From positions 372,001 to 436,000 of the forward strand of contig NZ_RJVP01000002.1 of assembly GCF_003730115.1 (NCBI RefSeq): a stretch of 64,000 nt of DNA. Direction: 5' to 3'. This document shows, in pieces, positions 1-10,919 of the stretch (within the stretch, counting starts at the first letter, position 1; every line of letters starts with the position of its first letter). The stretch comes from Pseudomethylobacillus aquaticus. Its GTDB lineage: Bacteria; Pseudomonadota; Gammaproteobacteria; Burkholderiales; Methylophilaceae. The notes under the pieces are model-generated. The model was not told where the DNA came from. It did not search any database and was given only the letters and a program-made list of their open reading frames with translations. The translations under genes were made by a program, and so were the position numbers.

Positions 1-3000
1 AGAAGAAGGTTGAAGAGGAAGGACCAGAAGTCTGGGATATCCTCGAAGACGTGATCCGCGAGCATCCGGTGTTGCTGAACCGCGCACCTACGCTGCACCG
101 TCTTGGCATCCAGGCGTTCGAGCCGGTGCTGATCGAAGGTAAGGCGATCCAGCTGCATCCGCTGGTCTGTGCGGCATTCAACGCCGACTTTGACGGTGAC
201 CAGATGGCAGTCCACGTGCCGCTGTCGCTGGAAGCGCAGATGGAAGCCCGTACGCTGATGCTGGCCTCCAACAACGTGCTGTCCCCAGCCAACGGCGAAC
301 CTATCATCGTGCCGTCGCAGGATATCGTATTGGGTCTGTACTATATGACCCGCGAAAAGATCAATGCACGTGGTCAAGGCATGCGCTTTGCCAACGTCAA
401 TGAAGTACAGCGCGTCTATGACGGCGGCCACATCGACCTGCATGCGCGCATCACCGTGCGTATTAAGGAATATGAGCTGGATCTCGACGGCACCAAGCAC
501 GAGAAGATCAACCGTTACGAAACCACGGTCGGTCGTGCCCTGCTGTCCGAAATCCTGCCAGCTGGTCTGCCGTTCAGCGTGATCGACAAGGCACTCAAGA
601 AGAAAGAGATCTCGCGCCTGATCAATGCCAGCTTCCGTAAGGTCGGCATCCGCGAAACCGTGATCTTTGCCGATAAGTTGATGTACACCGGTTACAGCTA
701 CGCAACGCGTGCTGGTATTTCGATCAGCATCAATGACATGCTGGTCCCTCCAGAGAAGGAGCAGCTGGTTGCTGCTGCTGAAGCGGAAGTCAAGGAAATC
801 GAAGACCAGTATGTATCCGGTCTGGTGACGCAGGGCGAGCGCTATAACAAGGTGGTGGATATCTGGGGTCGTGCCGGTGACAAGGTTGCCGACGCCATGA
901 TGAAGCAACTGCGCGAAGAAGACGTGCTGGACGTGGATGGCAAGCAGATCATGACCAAGGAAGGCAAGGTCATGCGTCAGGAGTCGTTCAACGCCATTTA
1001 CATGATGGCCGACTCCGGTGCGCGGGGTTCTGCTGCTCAGGTACGTCAGCTGGCCGGTATGCGTGGCCTGATGGCCAAGCCGGATGGCTCCATCATTGAA
1101 ACGCCTATCATTGCGAACTTCCGCGATGGTCTGAACGTGTTGCAGTACTTTATTTCTACTCACGGTGCGCGTAAGGGTCTGGCCGATACGGCGCTGAAGA
1201 CCGCGAACTCCGGTTACCTGACACGTCGCCTGGTCGATGTGACTCAGGATCTGGTGGTTACCGAGCACGATTGCGGCACCGTCGAAGGCCTGGTCACCAA
1301 GGCGCTGGTCAAGGGCGGTGAAGTGGTCGAGCCGCTGCATGATCGTATTCTGGGCCGTACCACGGCACTGGATGTGCTGCATCCGGAAACCCAGGCGGTG
1401 GTCTACCCGGCCGGTACGCTGCTGACCGAAGATGAAGTCGAACATATCGATGCCCTGGGTATCGACGAAGTCAAAGTGCGTACTGCACTGACTTGCGATA
1501 CCCGTTACGGCATCTGCGCCAAGTGTTACGGTCGTGACCTGGGTCGTGGCAAGTTGATCAACATGGGTGAAGCCGTCGGCGTGATCGCGGCACAATCCAT
1601 CGGTGAGCCTGGTACCCAGCTGACCATGCGTACCTTCCACATCGGCGGCGCGGTATCGCGTACCGCTTCGGTGAGCCAGGTCGAGAGCAAGTCCAATGGT
1701 GTGCTGCGTTTCAACGCCACCATGCGTTATGTCACCAATGCGCGTGGCGACCAGGTGGTGATTTCGCGTAATGGCGAAGCCATCATCCAGGATGAGAACG
1801 GCCGCGAGCGCGAGCGTCACAAGGTGCCTTACGGTGCCACGCTGGTGGTGGGCGACGGTAAGCAAGTCAAGGCTGGCCAGGCACTGGCCACCTGGGATCC
1901 GCATACGCGTCCTATCATCACCGAGTACGCTGGTCGTGTGAAATTCGAGAACGTCGAAGAAGGCGTGACCGTGGCCAAGCAGATCGACGATGTGACCGGT
2001 CTGTCCTCGCTGGTGGTCATTGATCCCAAGCAGCGTGCAGGTCAGTCCAAGGGCTTGCGTCCACAGGTCAAGCTGCTGGATGCCAATGGTGTCGAGGTCA
2101 AGATCGCCGGTGGTGATCAGTCCGTTAACATCACCTTCCAGTTGGGCTGCATCATCACCGTCAAGGACGGTCAGGATGTAGGCGTGGGTGAAGTGCTGGC
2201 ACGTATCCCACAAGAGTCGTCCAAGACCCGTGACATTACCGGGGGTCTGCCACGCGTGGCCGAGCTGTTCGAAGCACGTTCGCCGAAAGATGCCGGCCTG
2301 TTGGCTGAAGTTACCGGTACCGCTTCGTTCGGTAAGGACACCAAGGGCAAGCAGCGTCTGGTCATTACGGACCTGGACGGCATGGTCAGCGAGTTCCTGA
2401 TCCCCAAGGACAAGCACGTGACCGTGCATGACGGCCAGGTGGTCACCAAGGGTGAGCCTATCGTTGACGGTCCGGCGGATCCACAAGACATTCTGCGTTT
2501 GCAAGGCCGTGAAGCGCTGGCACGTTACATCATCGACGAAGTGCAGGACGTTTACCGTCTGCAAGGCGTGAAGATCAATGACAAGCACATTGAAGTGATC
2601 GTGCGTCAGATGCTGCGTCGTGTGCGTATCAGTGATGCCGGTGACACCAACTTCATCATGGGTGAGCAGGTCGAGCGTGCAGATGTGCTGACCGAAAACG
2701 AACGTGTGATTGCAGAGGACAAACGTCCAGCAACATTTGAGTATGTGCTGCTGGGCATTACCAAGGCATCGCTGTCGACCGATTCGTTCATCTCCGCGGC
2801 GTCCTTCCAGGAAACCACGCGTGTTCTGACCGAAGCGGCCATCCTGGGCAAGCGTGATGAATTGCGTGGTCTGAAGGAAAACGTCATTGTGGGTCGTCTG
2901 ATTCCAGCCGGTACCGGTCTGGCTTATCACGAGGCCCGCAGACGACAGGCAGCAGGCGTGGATGCAGTAGTAGCAAGCAGCGAGCCGCTGATTGAGCCGA

Positions 3001-3032
3001 CAGTGGAAGTCACCACTGATGACGCGGCTTGA
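1..3032 (+). CDS. rpoC: DNA-directed RNA polymerase subunit beta-prime, 3' part
   Basis: This is the C-terminal portion of the largest RNA polymerase core subunit; the gene enters the window already open in frame (codons begin at base 3). The catalytic magnesium motif NADFDGDQM is encoded at 180-206. The bridge-helix/trigger-loop region follows, and the second zinc site is visible as a Cys near 1270 and a C-x6-C-x2-C cluster near 1495-1530 ([11 protein letters not shown]). The protein ends with a normal beta-prime C-terminus and a TGA at 3030-3032. Roughly 1000 of about 1400 family residues are present. The str operon starts directly downstream, and its promoter overlaps this stop codon. Confidence 0.98.
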   Translation, partial: KKVEEEGPEVWDILEDVIREHPVLLNRAPTLHRLGIQAFEPVLIEGKAIQLHPLVCAAFNADFDGDQMAVHVPLSLEAQMEARTLMLASNNVLSPANGEPIIVPSQDIVLGLYYMTREKINARGQGMRFANVNEVQRVYDGGHIDLHARITVRIKEYELDLDGTKHEKINRYETTVGRALLSEILPAGLPFSVIDKALKKKEISRLINASFRKVGIRETVIFADKLMYTGYSYATRAGISISINDMLVPPEKEQLVAAAEAEVKEIEDQYVSGLVTQGERYNKVVDIWGRAGDKVADAMMKQLREEDVLDVDGKQIMTKEGKVMRQESFNAIYMMADSGARGSAAQVRQLAGMRGLMAKPDGSIIETPIIANFRDGLNVLQYFISTHGARKGLADTALKTANSGYLTRRLVDVTQDLVVTEHDCGTVEGLVTKALVKGGEVVEPLHDRILGRTTALDVLHPETQAVVYPAGTLLTEDEVEHIDALGIDEVKVRTALTCDTRYGICAKCYGRDLGRGKLINMGEAVGVIAAQSIGEPGTQLTMRTFHIGGAVSRTASVSQVESKSNGVLRFNATMRYVTNARGDQVVISRNGEAIIQDENGRERERHKVPYGATLVVGDGKQVKAGQALATWDPHTRPIITEYAGRVKFENVEEGVTVAKQIDDVTGLSSLVVIDPKQRAGQSKGLRPQVKLLDANGVEVKIAGGDQSVNITFQLGCIITVKDGQDVGVGEVLARIPQESSKTRDITGGLPRVAELFEARSPKDAGLLAEVTGTASFGKDTKGKQRLVITDLDGMVSEFLIPKDKHVTVHDGQVVTKGEPIVDGPADPQDILRLQGREALARYIIDEVQDVYRLQGVKINDKHIEVIVRQMLRRVRISDAGDTNFIMGEQVERADVLTENERVIAEDKRPATFEYVLLGITKASLSTDSFISAASFQETTRVLTEAAILGKRDELRGLKENVIVGRLIPAGTGLAYHEARRRQAAGVDAVVASSEPLIEPTVEVTTDDAA

Positions 3033-3057
3033 CAACATCTTGAACCATAAATAGAAT
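3029..3057 (+). promoter_or_regulatory. sigma-70 promoter of the rpsL-rpsG-fusA-tuf operon
   Basis: A perfect -35 TTGACA (3029-3034) lies 17 bp from a -10 TAGAAT (3052-3057). The -35 box overlaps the rpoC stop codon. Predicted initiation is near 3063-3065, just before the hairpin at 3070. Confidence 0.75.
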
Positions 3058-3069
3058 GCTACGCTTTTC

Positions 3070-3101
3070 GGGATGGCGAGGCTCGCCGTCCCGTTATTTT
3101 T
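3070..3101 (+). terminator. hairpin terminator after rpoC
   Basis: A 10-bp stem (3070-3079 with 3083-3092, one G-T pair) has a 3-nt loop and is followed by a T-rich tract. It should end rpoBC transcripts. Because the str promoter starts just upstream, it also forms the extreme 5' end of the rpsL mRNA. Confidence 0.75.
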
Positions 3102-3129
3102 AGCGAGCTAACACAAAAGGCTATAAGCA

Positions 3130-3510
3130 ATGCCAACCATCAATCAACTCGTGCGCAAGCCGCGCGTAAAAGTCGTCAGCAAAAGCAAGGTGCCTGCACT
3201 GGAAAGCTGCCCGCAAAAGCGTGGCGTTTGCACCCGTGTTTACACCACTACGCCAAAGAAGCCGAACTCCGCATTGCGTAAGGTTGCCAAGGTGCGCCTG
3301 ACCAATGGTTACGAAGTCATCAGCTACATCGGCGGTGAAGGTCATAACCTGCAGGAGCACTCGGTTGTGTTGCTGCGCGGCGGTCGTGTCAAGGACTTGC
3401 CAGGTGTGCGTTACCACATGGTGCGTGGCAGCTTGGATACCGCCGGCGTGAAGGATCGTAAGCAATCCCGCTCCAAGTACGGCGCCAAGCGTCCTAAAGC
3501 GGCCAAGTAA
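3130..3510 (+). CDS. rpsL: 30S ribosomal protein S12
   Basis: S12 is the decoding-centre protein, here at the normal length of 126 aa. The streptomycin-region loop is intact ([13 protein letters not shown], Lys43 and Lys44 counting Met), as is [12 protein letters not shown] near residue 90, so the sequence predicts a streptomycin-sensitive allele. It is the first gene of the str operon, followed 31 bp later by rpsG. The minus-strand ORF over the same bases is a shadow. Confidence 0.98.
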   Translation: MPTINQLVRKPRVKVVSKSKVPALESCPQKRGVCTRVYTTTPKKPNSALRKVAKVRLTNGYEVISYIGGEGHNLQEHSVVLLRGGRVKDLPGVRYHMVRGSLDTAGVKDRKQSRSKYGAKRPKAAK

Positions 3511-3541
3511 ACAGCCGCATCAGTTTAAGGAATAAACAACC

Positions 3542-4012
3542 ATGCCTAGACGTAGAGAAGTCCCCAAACGCCACATCCTGCCTGATCCAAAATTCGGTAG
3601 CCAGGAAGTTTCCAAGTTCGTTAACGTGCTGATGACCGGTGGCAAGAAGTCTGTCGCTGAGAGCATCCTGTACGGCGCTTTCGAACAAGTGTCCAACAAG
3701 AGTGGCAAAGATCCGCTGGAAGTGTTCACTGTTGCCATCAACAACCTGCGTCCAGTCGTGGAAGTGAAGAGCCGCCGTGTGGGTGGTGCTAACTATCAGG
3801 TACCAGTTGAAGTGCGTCCAAGCCGCCGTAGCGCGCTGGCCATGCGTTGGCTGCGTGACGCTGCGCGCAAGCGTGGTGAAAAGTCCATGGGTCTGCGTCT
3901 GGCTGCTGAGCTGGTTGAAGCTTCCGAGGGTCGCGGTTCTGCCATGAAGAAGCGTGAAGAAGTGCACCGTATGGCAGAAGCCAACAAGGCGTTCTCGCAT
4001 TTCCGCTTCTAA
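3542..4012 (+). CDS. rpsG: 30S ribosomal protein S7
   Basis: S7 nucleates assembly of the 16S 3' major domain. The 156-aa product starts with the typical [10 protein letters not shown] and ends with the conserved HFRF. An RBS-like AAGGAA precedes the ATG. It is second in the str operon between rpsL and fusA. In enterobacteria S7 represses str translation; no equivalent operator is obvious in the short gap here. Confidence 0.98.
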   Translation: MPRRREVPKRHILPDPKFGSQEVSKFVNVLMTGGKKSVAESILYGAFEQVSNKSGKDPLEVFTVAINNLRPVVEVKSRRVGGANYQVPVEVRPSRRSALAMRWLRDAARKRGEKSMGLRLAAELVEASEGRGSAMKKREEVHRMAEANKAFSHFRF

Positions 4013-4045
4013 ACACTCCGTAAGATTCACTAAAAGGTAATTGCT

Positions 4046-6139
4046 GTGGCTCGTAAAACCCCTATTGAACGCTACCGTAACATCGGTATTAGTGCGCACA
4101 TTGACGCCGGCAAGACGACGACAACCGAGCGTATTCTTTTCTACACCGGTGTGAACCACAAGATTGGTGAAGTGCATGATGGCGCTGCCACCATGGACTG
4201 GATGGAGCAGGAGCAAGAGCGCGGCATTACCATTACTTCGGCAGCGACGACCTGTTTCTGGAAGGGCATGGACTTGTCCTTGCCTGAGCACCGTTTCAAC
4301 ATCATCGATACCCCGGGTCACGTGGACTTCACCATTGAGGTGGAGCGCTCCATGCGTGTGCTGGATGGTGCCTGCATGGTGTATTGCGCAGTAGGTGGTG
4401 TGCAGCCTCAGTCCGAGACTGTTTGGCGTCAGGCCAACAAGTACAAGGTGCCACGTCTGGCCTTTGTGAACAAGATGGACCGTTCCGGTGCTGATTTCTT
4501 CAAGGTGGTCGAGCAGATGCGCACCCGCCTGAAGGCAACCCCGGTGCCTATCGTCGTGCCTATCGGCAAGGAAGATACCTTCACCGGCGTGGTTGACCTG
4601 ATCAAGATGAAAGCCATCATCTGGGATGAAGCCAGCCAGGGCATGAAGTTCACTTATAGTGATATTCCTGCAGACTTGGTAGCGATCGCTGAGAAGTGGC
4701 GCGAGCAGATGGTGGAATCCGCAGCAGAAGCCAGCGAAGATCTGATGAACGCTTACCTGGAAAACGGTGAGTTGTCTGAAGAGCAGATCGTTCTTGGTTT
4801 GCGTACCCGCACCATCGCTGGCGAGATCCAGCCTATGTTGTGTGGTTCCGCATTCAAAAACAAGGGTGTGCAGCGCATGCTGGATGCCGTGGTCCAGTTC
4901 CTGCCATCGCCGGTCGACATTCCGCCGGTCAAGGGCGAGTCCGATGATGGCGAGCCGACCACGCGTAATGCCGATGATGGCGAGAGCTTCTCCGCGCTGG
5001 CATTCAAGCTGATGACCGACCCGTTCGTTGGTCAGCTGACGTTCGTGCGTGTTTACTCCGGCGTGCTCAAGAAGGGTGACACCGTTTACAACTCCGTGAA
5101 GGGTCGTAAAGAGCGTATTGGCCGTATCGTGCAGATGCATGCCAATGACCGTCAGGAAGTGGATGAGATTCTGGCTGGCGACATCGCCGCCTGTATCGGC
5201 CTGAAAGACGTTACCACTGGTGAAACCTTGTCTGACATCGCCAAGCCTATCATTCTTGAGCGTATGGTGTTCCCTGAGCCTGTGATCCACGTGGCTGTTG
5301 AGCCTAAGACCAAGGCTGACCAGGAAAAGATGGGTATCGCACTGGGCCGTCTGGCGCAGGAAGACCCGTCCTTCCGCGTGCGTTCCGATGAAGAGTCCGG
5401 CCAGACCATCATTTCCGGTATGGGCGAATTGCACCTGGAAATTCTGGTTGACCGTATGCGCCGTGAATTCAATGTTGAAGCCAACGTTGGCGCGCCGCAA
5501 GTGGCTTACCGCGAAGCGATCAAGAAAAAGGTCGAAGTCGAAGGCAAGTTCGTCAAGCAGTCCGGTGGTAAGGGTCAGTATGGTCACGTATGGATCATCA
5601 TGGAGCCGAATGAAGCTGGTAAGGGCTTTGAGTTCGTGGACGCCATCAAGGGCGGTACCGTGCCACGTGAATTCATCCCTGCTGTTGAAAAGGGTCTGAA
5701 AGAAACCATACCATCCGGTATTTTGGCTGGTTTCCCGGTTGTGGACGTGAAAGTTACTTTGTTCGACGGTTCCTACCATGACGTTGACTCCAACGAAAAC
5801 GCCTTCAAGATGGCGGCTTCGATGGCGTTCAAGGAAGGTATGCGCAAGGGCGACGCCGTGCTGCTGGAGCCTATCATGGCGGTTGAAGTGGAAACGCCTG
5901 AAGACTACATGGGTGATGTGATGGGTGACTTGTCTTCCCGTCGCGGTGTGATCCAGGGCATGGAAGATTTGCCAGGTGGCGGTAAGGCGATTCGCGCTGA
6001 GGTCCCGTTGTCCGAGATGTTCGGTTACTCGACGGTAGTGCGTTCTCTGTCACAAGGTCGTGCGACCTATTCGATGGAATTCAAGCACTACAACGAAGCG
6101 CCTCGTAATGTGGCAGAAGCCATCATCAACAAGAAATAA
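4046..6139 (+). CDS. fusA: translation elongation factor G
   Basis: EF-G is the GTPase driving ribosomal translocation. It is 697 aa and starts at GTG, with AAAGGTAA 6 bp upstream. The P-loop AHIDAGKT is at residues 17-24, DTPGH and NKMD follow, and domains II-V complete the family length. It lies between rpsG and tuf in the canonical order. The 761-aa antisense ORF across this region is a by-product of biased codon use. Confidence 0.98.
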   Translation: MARKTPIERYRNIGISAHIDAGKTTTTERILFYTGVNHKIGEVHDGAATMDWMEQEQERGITITSAATTCFWKGMDLSLPEHRFNIIDTPGHVDFTIEVERSMRVLDGACMVYCAVGGVQPQSETVWRQANKYKVPRLAFVNKMDRSGADFFKVVEQMRTRLKATPVPIVVPIGKEDTFTGVVDLIKMKAIIWDEASQGMKFTYSDIPADLVAIAEKWREQMVESAAEASEDLMNAYLENGELSEEQIVLGLRTRTIAGEIQPMLCGSAFKNKGVQRMLDAVVQFLPSPVDIPPVKGESDDGEPTTRNADDGESFSALAFKLMTDPFVGQLTFVRVYSGVLKKGDTVYNSVKGRKERIGRIVQMHANDRQEVDEILAGDIAACIGLKDVTTGETLSDIAKPIILERMVFPEPVIHVAVEPKTKADQEKMGIALGRLAQEDPSFRVRSDEESGQTIISGMGELHLEILVDRMRREFNVEANVGAPQVAYREAIKKKVEVEGKFVKQSGGKGQYGHVWIIMEPNEAGKGFEFVDAIKGGTVPREFIPAVEKGLKETIPSGILAGFPVVDVKVTLFDGSYHDVDSNENAFKMAASMAFKEGMRKGDAVLLEPIMAVEVETPEDYMGDVMGDLSSRRGVIQGMEDLPGGGKAIRAEVPLSEMFGYSTVVRSLSQGRATYSMEFKHYNEAPRNVAEAIINKK

Positions 6140-6176
6140 CACTGTTAAAACAGATTGATCAATTAAGGAATACAAA

Positions 6177-7367
6177 ATGGCAAAAGGCAAATTTGAGCGG
6201 ACGAAGCCGCACGTGAACGTAGGGACGATTGGTCACGTAGACCATGGCAAGACGACCTTGACAGCGGCGATCACGACGATCCTGTCGAAGAAGTTTGGTG
6301 GTGAAGCGAAGGCTTACGATCAGATTGACGCGGCACCGGAAGAGAAGGCACGTGGTATCACGATCAACACCGCTCACGTTGAGTACGAAACGGCGACGCG
6401 TCACTACGCGCACGTTGACTGTCCAGGCCACGCTGACTATGTGAAGAACATGATCACGGGTGCTGCGCAGATGGACGGTGCGATCCTGGTATGTTCCGCT
6501 GCTGACGGCCCGATGCCACAGACCCGCGAGCACATCCTGCTGGCGCGTCAGGTAGGTGTTCCTTACATCGTCGTGTTCCTGAACAAGGCTGACATGGTGG
6601 ATGACGCCGAGCTGCTGGAACTGGTTGAGATGGAAGTGCGTGAGCTGCTGTCGAAGTATGACTTCCCAGGCGACGACACCCCGATCGTGCACGGTTCTGC
6701 GAAGCTGGCGCTGGAAGGCGACCAGTCCGCAATCGGCGAACCCGCGATTTTCAAGCTGGCAGAAGCGCTGGACTCCTACATCCCTACGCCAGAGCGCGCC
6801 ATTGACGGCACGTTCCTGATGCCTGTGGAAGACGTATTCTCGATCTCTGGCCGCGGCACTGTGGTGACGGGTCGTATCGAGCGTGGCATCGTCAAGGTCG
6901 GTGATGAAATCGAGATCGTGGGTATCAAACCTACGCTGAAGACTACCTGCACCGGTGTTGAGATGTTCCGCAAGCTGCTGGACCAAGGTCAAGCGGGTGA
7001 TAACGTCGGCGTGCTGCTGCGCGGTACCAAGCGTGAAGAAGTTGAGCGTGGTCAAGTATTGGCCAAGACCGGCTCCATCAAGCCGCACACCAAGTTCGCT
7101 GCCGAGATCTATGTGCTGGGTAAGGATGAAGGTGGTCGTCACACGCCATTCTTCAACGGCTACCGTCCACAGTTCTACTTCCGTACCACCGATGTAACGG
7201 GTGCGGTTGAGCTGCCAGCGGGCACTGAAATGGTGATGCCTGGTGACAACGTGTCCATTACGGTAGCGTTGATTGCGCCGATCGCGATGGAAGATGGTCT
7301 GCGTTTCGCGATCCGCGAAGGTGGCCGTACCGTTGGTGCTGGTGTCGTCGCTAAAATTATTGAATAA
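6177..7367 (+). CDS. tuf: translation elongation factor Tu
   Basis: EF-Tu delivers aminoacyl-tRNA to the ribosome. The 396-aa protein has P-loop GHVDHGKT at residues 19-26, [12 protein letters not shown] and NKADM, and complete domains 2 and 3. Codon use is strongly biased, as expected for a very highly expressed gene. It is the last gene of the str transcript; a strong hairpin terminator starts 14 bp after the stop. No second tuf copy lies in the window. Confidence 0.98.
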   Translation: MAKGKFERTKPHVNVGTIGHVDHGKTTLTAAITTILSKKFGGEAKAYDQIDAAPEEKARGITINTAHVEYETATRHYAHVDCPGHADYVKNMITGAAQMDGAILVCSAADGPMPQTREHILLARQVGVPYIVVFLNKADMVDDAELLELVEMEVRELLSKYDFPGDDTPIVHGSAKLALEGDQSAIGEPAIFKLAEALDSYIPTPERAIDGTFLMPVEDVFSISGRGTVVTGRIERGIVKVGDEIEIVGIKPTLKTTCTGVEMFRKLLDQGQAGDNVGVLLRGTKREEVERGQVLAKTGSIKPHTKFAAEIYVLGKDEGGRHTPFFNGYRPQFYFRTTDVTGAVELPAGTEMVMPGDNVSITVALIAPIAMEDGLRFAIREGGRTVGAGVVAKIIE

Positions 7368-7380
7368 GTCGTTACATGCG

Positions 7381-7413
7381 AGGCCGCAAATTACGATTTG
7401 CGGCCTTTTCGTT
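7381..7413 (+). terminator. intrinsic terminator after tuf
   Basis: A perfect 11-bp stem (7381-7391 with 7396-7406) has a TACG loop and continues into a T-rich tract. It separates the str operon from rpsJ. Some read-through must occur unless rpsJ has its own promoter, which I could not identify in the 40 bp that follow. Confidence 0.85.
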
Positions 7414-7445
7414 CTTTGGAAACATCGCTCTTTAAAGGAATCAAC

Positions 7446-7754
7446 ATGGCAGCTCAAAAAATCCGTATCCGTCTGAAGGCATTTGACTATCGTCTGATCG
7501 ATCAGTCTGCTTTGGAAATCGTAGAAACTGCCAAGCGCACTGGCGCTGTGGTTAAAGGTCCAGTGCCTCTGCCTACCCGCATCGAACGTTTTGATGTTCT
7601 GCGCTCCCCGCACGTCAACAAGACTTCTCGTGACCAATTCGAGATCCGTACCCATCAGCGTCTGATGGATATCGTGGATCCAACCGACAAGACCGTTGAT
7701 GCACTGATGAAGCTGGATCTGCCAGCAGGTGTCGACGTCGAGATCAAGCTTTAA
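7446..7754 (+). CDS. rpsJ: 30S ribosomal protein S10 (NusE)
   Basis: S10 is a 30S head protein and also the NusE antitermination factor. I start it at ATG 7446 ([11 protein letters not shown]), giving 102 aa, because an AAAGGAA lies just upstream and the family begins here; the longer in-frame ORF from 7398 reaches back into the terminator stem. It sits alone between the tuf terminator and a promoter before rplC. Confidence 0.97.
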   Translation: MAAQKIRIRLKAFDYRLIDQSALEIVETAKRTGAVVKGPVPLPTRIERFDVLRSPHVNKTSRDQFEIRTHQRLMDIVDPTDKTVDALMKLDLPAGVDVEIKL

Positions 7755-7768
7755 TTTGCTGTAACTTG

Positions 7769-7797
7769 TTGTAAATCAGTGGGTGGTCGGATATAAT
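7769..7797 (+). promoter_or_regulatory. candidate promoter of the rplC-rpsQ (S10) operon
   Basis: TTGTAA (7769-7774) lies 17 bp from a perfect TATAAT (7792-7797). It is placed between rpsJ and rplC, so rpsJ would be outside the main S10 transcription unit. Confidence 0.65.
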
Positions 7798-7813
7798 CCG
7801 GCCTCTCGTAAAC

Positions 7814-7850
7814 GGGCTGGTCAATTGTAATCAGCCCTTTAATTATTATA
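7814..7850 (+). promoter_or_regulatory. leader hairpin upstream of rplC
   Basis: An 8-bp stem (7814-7821 with 7830-7837, one G-T pair) has an 8-nt loop and is followed by a T/A-rich tract. It lies within the first 35 nt after the predicted start site. It could be an attenuator or an L4-type autoregulatory target; the sequence alone does not decide. Confidence 0.45.
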
Positions 7851-7861
7851 AGGAAACGATC

Positions 7862-8512
7862 ATGAGCTTAGGGCTTATTGGTCGCAAGGTGGGTATGACC
7901 CGCGTATTTACCGAAGATGGCGAAAGCATCCCGGTAACTGTGCTGGAAGTCGTGCCCAACCGTGTGACACAGATCAAAACGCCAGGCAGCGACGGCTACA
8001 CCGCCGTTCAAGTTGCTTTTGGTGAGCGTCGCGCCAGCCGTGTAAGCAAGGCGCTGGCAGGCCATTTTGCCAAGGCTGGCGTTATTGCCGGTTCTGGCAT
8101 GAAAGAATTCACTGTTACTGAAGAAGTTCTGGCGAATCATGCGGTTGGCGGCAACGTCACTGTTGAATTGTTCCAGGCTGGTCAGCTGGTCGATGTGACT
8201 GGTACCTCTATCGGTAAGGGTTTCGCTGGTGCTATCAAGCGCCACAACTTCAGTTCCAACCGTGCATCGCACGGTAACTCCCGTTCGCACAATGTACCTG
8301 GCTCCATCGGTATGGCGCAGGATCCTGGCCGTGTATTCCCCGGCAAGCGTATGCCTGGCCACCTCGGTGCGGTCAAAACCACTGTGCAGAATCTGCAAGT
8401 GGTGCGTGTTGATGCTGAACGTAACCTGCTGCTGATCAAGGGTGCAATCCCTGGTTCCAAGGGTGGTGACGTCGTCGTCCGTCCAGCGATCAAAGCGAAA
8501 GCGAGCGCATAA
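7862..8512 (+). CDS. rplC: 50S ribosomal protein L3
   Basis: L3 is an early 50S assembly protein near the peptidyl-transferase centre, 216 aa here. The conserved central loop [18 protein letters not shown] and the PGKRMPGH segment are present. AAGGAAACG precedes the ATG. Its TAA overlaps the rplD ATG by one base (TAATG), indicating coupled translation. Confidence 0.98.
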   Translation: MSLGLIGRKVGMTRVFTEDGESIPVTVLEVVPNRVTQIKTPGSDGYTAVQVAFGERRASRVSKALAGHFAKAGVIAGSGMKEFTVTEEVLANHAVGGNVTVELFQAGQLVDVTGTSIGKGFAGAIKRHNFSSNRASHGNSRSHNVPGSIGMAQDPGRVFPGKRMPGHLGAVKTTVQNLQVVRVDAERNLLLIKGAIPGSKGGDVVVRPAIKAKASA

Positions 8513-9138
8513 TGGAACTCAAGCTAATTGATAAGAACGGTCAGCCCGCCAAAAAGGGTGTTGAAGTGTCTGAAGTGACCTTTGGTCGCGAATTCAACGA
8601 AGCGCTGGTGCATCAAGTGGTTGTGGCCTATATGGCTAATGCCCGCACTGCAACCCGCGCACAGCTGGGTCGTGGCAATGTCAGCCACACCACCCACAAG
8701 CCATGGAATCAAAAGGGTACGGGCCGCGCTCGTGCCGGTATGAGCTCCAGCCCGATCTGGCGTGGAGGCGGTCGTGCATTCCCTAACAGCCCTGACGAAA
8801 ACTTCAGCCACAAGGTAAACCGTAAGGCTTACCGCGCTGGTATGCGTACCATTTTGTCTGAACTGGTGCGTCAGGAACGTCTGAGCGTAGTCGAAGAGTT
8901 CGTCATCGACACGCCAAAAACCAAGGCTCTGGTCGAGAAGATCAAGGGCATGGGTTACGGCGAAGGTGTATTGGTGCTGATCGATGGTTTCGATGAGAAC
9001 CTGTACCTATCTTCCCGCAACCTGCCAAATGTTCTGGTGGTAGAAGCCCAGTACGCTGACCCGGTCAGCCTGGTGCGTTTCCCCAACGTTGTTGCCACTG
9101 CAGGCGCAGTGAAGAAGCTTGAGGAGATGCTGGCATGA
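8512..9138 (+). CDS. rplD: 50S ribosomal protein L4
   Basis: L4 (208 aa) lines the exit tunnel. The tunnel loop region [14 protein letters not shown] is intact. In enterobacteria L4 also represses the S10 operon. It overlaps rplC at its start (TAATG) and rplW at its end (ATGA). Confidence 0.98.
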   Translation: MELKLIDKNGQPAKKGVEVSEVTFGREFNEALVHQVVVAYMANARTATRAQLGRGNVSHTTHKPWNQKGTGRARAGMSSSPIWRGGGRAFPNSPDENFSHKVNRKAYRAGMRTILSELVRQERLSVVEEFVIDTPKTKALVEKIKGMGYGEGVLVLIDGFDENLYLSSRNLPNVLVVEAQYADPVSLVRFPNVVATAGAVKKLEEMLA

Positions 9139-9446
9139 GCGCGCTGATTCATACCCAGGACCGTTTGCTGCAAGTCATTCTGGCTCCACAAATCACTGAA
9201 AAAGCCACCCGCATTGCTGATAAGCATCAGCAAATCGCGTTCAAGGTGCGCACCGATGCAACCAAGCTGGAAATCAAGGCGGCGGTTGAGTTGGTGTTCA
9301 AGGTGGAAGTTGACGCGGTTACCGTGGTCAACGTCGGCGGTAAGGCCAAGCGTGCTGGTCGCGTGATGGGTCGCCGCAAGGATTGGAAGAAGGCGTATGT
9401 CAGCCTGAAGCCAGGTCAAGAAATTAACTTCGCAGCGGGCGAATAA
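9135..9446 (+). CDS. rplW: 50S ribosomal protein L23
   Basis: L23 (103 aa) sits at the tunnel exit and docks trigger factor and SRP. The conserved segment TEKATRIAD and the basic [15 protein letters not shown] stretch identify it. Its ATG overlaps the rplD stop by four bases, and rplB follows 9 bp after its stop. Confidence 0.97.
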   Translation: MSALIHTQDRLLQVILAPQITEKATRIADKHQQIAFKVRTDATKLEIKAAVELVFKVEVDAVTVVNVGGKAKRAGRVMGRRKDWKKAYVSLKPGQEINFAAGE

Positions 9447-9455
9447 GGAGAAATC

Positions 9456-10289
9456 ATGGCACTGATCAAAGTCAAGCCAACTTCCCCAGGTCGGCGCGCC
9501 GTAGTCAAGGTGGTGACACCTGGTCTGCACAAGGGCAAGCCCCATGCGCCGCTGCTGGAGAAGCAAAGCAAGAACGCTGGCCGTAACAACAACGGCCGTA
9601 TCACCACCCGTCACCAAGGTGGCGGTCACAAGCAGCATTACCGTCTGATCGACTTCCGTCGTAACAAGGATGGCATTCCTGCGACCGTGGAACGTATCGA
9701 ATACGATCCTAACCGCAGCGCGCACATTGCATTGCTGTGCTACGCAGATGGTGAGCGTCGTTACATCATTGCCCCGCGCGACGTTAGCGCTGGCATGCAG
9801 TTGGTGAGCGGTTCTGATGCGCCGATCAAGGTGGGTAATACCCTGCCACTGCGCAACATCCCGGTCGGCAGCACCATTCACTGCATCGAGCTGCAACCAG
9901 GCAAGGGCGCTCAGCTGGCACGTTCCGCAGGTACTTCGGTACAGCTGCTGGCACGTGAAGGCAGCTATGCTCAGCTGCGTCTGCGCTCCGGCGAAGTTCG
10001 CCGTGTGCACGTAGATTGCAAGGCAACCTTGGGTGAAGTCGGTAACGGCGAACATTCCCTGCGTTCCATCGGTAAGGCTGGTGCAATGCGCTGGCGCGGT
10101 GTTCGTCCAACCGTACGTGGCGTGGTCATGAACCCGGTTGATCACCCGCACGGTGGTGGTGAAGGTAAGACCGCTGCTGGTATGAATCCAGTCAGCCCAT
10201 GGGGTCTGCCAACCAAGGGTTATCGTACGCGTAGCAACAAGCGCACTGATAACATGCGCGTCAGCCGCCGTCCTGCGAATAAGAGGTAA
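9456..10289 (+). CDS. rplB: 50S ribosomal protein L2
   Basis: L2 (277 aa) supports subunit association and peptidyl transfer. The universal motif [13 protein letters not shown] is present with its histidine at residue 230, equivalent to His229 of Escherichia coli. AAGGAG lies 6-7 bp before the ATG. rpsS follows after 5 bp. Confidence 0.98.
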   Translation: MALIKVKPTSPGRRAVVKVVTPGLHKGKPHAPLLEKQSKNAGRNNNGRITTRHQGGGHKQHYRLIDFRRNKDGIPATVERIEYDPNRSAHIALLCYADGERRYIIAPRDVSAGMQLVSGSDAPIKVGNTLPLRNIPVGSTIHCIELQPGKGAQLARSAGTSVQLLAREGSYAQLRLRSGEVRRVHVDCKATLGEVGNGEHSLRSIGKAGAMRWRGVRPTVRGVVMNPVDHPHGGGEGKTAAGMNPVSPWGLPTKGYRTRSNKRTDNMRVSRRPANKR

Positions 10290-10294
10290 TCAAT

Positions 10295-10570
10295 ATGGCA
10301 CGTTCAATTAAGAAGGGGCCATTTGTAGATGGCCATCTGGCAAAGAAAGTGGAAACCGCATCTGCCGGTCGTGATCGCAAGCCGATCAAGACCTGGTCCC
10401 GCCGTTCCACCATCCTGCCTGATTTCATTGGTCTGACGATCGCTGTGCACAATGGCCGCCAACACGTGCCGGTGCTGATCTCGGAAAACATGGTAGGCCA
10501 CAAGCTCGGCGAATTCGCGCTGACCCGTACGTTCAAGGGTCACGCTGCCGACAAGAAAGCCAAGAAGTAG
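10295..10570 (+). CDS. rpsS: 30S ribosomal protein S19
   Basis: S19 (91 aa) binds the 30S head with S13. [15 protein letters not shown] and the [16 protein letters not shown] block are typical. Its stop codon contributes to the RBS (TAGGAG) of rplV. Confidence 0.97.
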   Translation: MARSIKKGPFVDGHLAKKVETASAGRDRKPIKTWSRRSTILPDFIGLTIAVHNGRQHVPVLISENMVGHKLGEFALTRTFKGHAADKKAKK

Positions 10571-10579
10571 GAGATGACG

Positions 10580-10909
10580 ATGCAAGTATCCGCAGTATTA
10601 AGAGGCGTACATCTGTCCCCGCAGAAGGCTAGGCTGGTGGCTGATCTCATCCGTGGCAAGACCGTTGACAATGCACTCAACATCTTGAACTTCACCCCGA
10701 AAAAGGGTGCTGGGATCATCAAGAAGGTGGTTGAGTCCGCGATTGCCAATGCTGAGCATAATGCCGGCGCTGATATCGACGAGCTGAAGGTGACTTCGAT
10801 CTTCGTTGATAAGGGGTTGGTGCTGAAGCGTATTCGTGCGCGTGCAAAGGGTCGTGCTGGTCGCATTATCAAACCTACTTGTCACATCACTGTGACGGTC
10901 GGTAACTAA
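10580..10909 (+). CDS. rplV: 50S ribosomal protein L22
   Basis: L22 lines the exit tunnel. Two in-frame ATGs compete: 10574 directly abuts the GGAG at 10570-10573, whereas 10580 has a 6-nt spacer and gives [10 protein letters not shown] (109 aa). I prefer 10580; the alternative adds only Met-Thr. The signature [15 protein letters not shown] and the hairpin region near residue 90 are intact. Confidence 0.95.
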   Translation: MQVSAVLRGVHLSPQKARLVADLIRGKTVDNALNILNFTPKKGAGIIKKVVESAIANAEHNAGADIDELKVTSIFVDKGLVLKRIRARAKGRAGRIIKPTCHITVTVGN

Positions 10910-10919
10910 AGGAATCGCC

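Noticed and set aside
3494-5779. 761-aa minus-strand ORF antisense to rpsG-fusA
   Set aside because: Shadow of strongly biased codons in conserved genes; low-complexity His/Thr-rich product, no RBS, fully covered by rpsG and fusA.
6159-7655. 498-aa minus-strand ORF antisense to tuf-rpsJ
   Set aside because: Same shadow effect; crosses the tuf terminator and has no recognisable domain.
8955-10151. 398-aa minus-strand ORF antisense to rplD-rplW-rplB
   Set aside because: Covered by three ribosomal protein genes; composition typical of an antisense frame.
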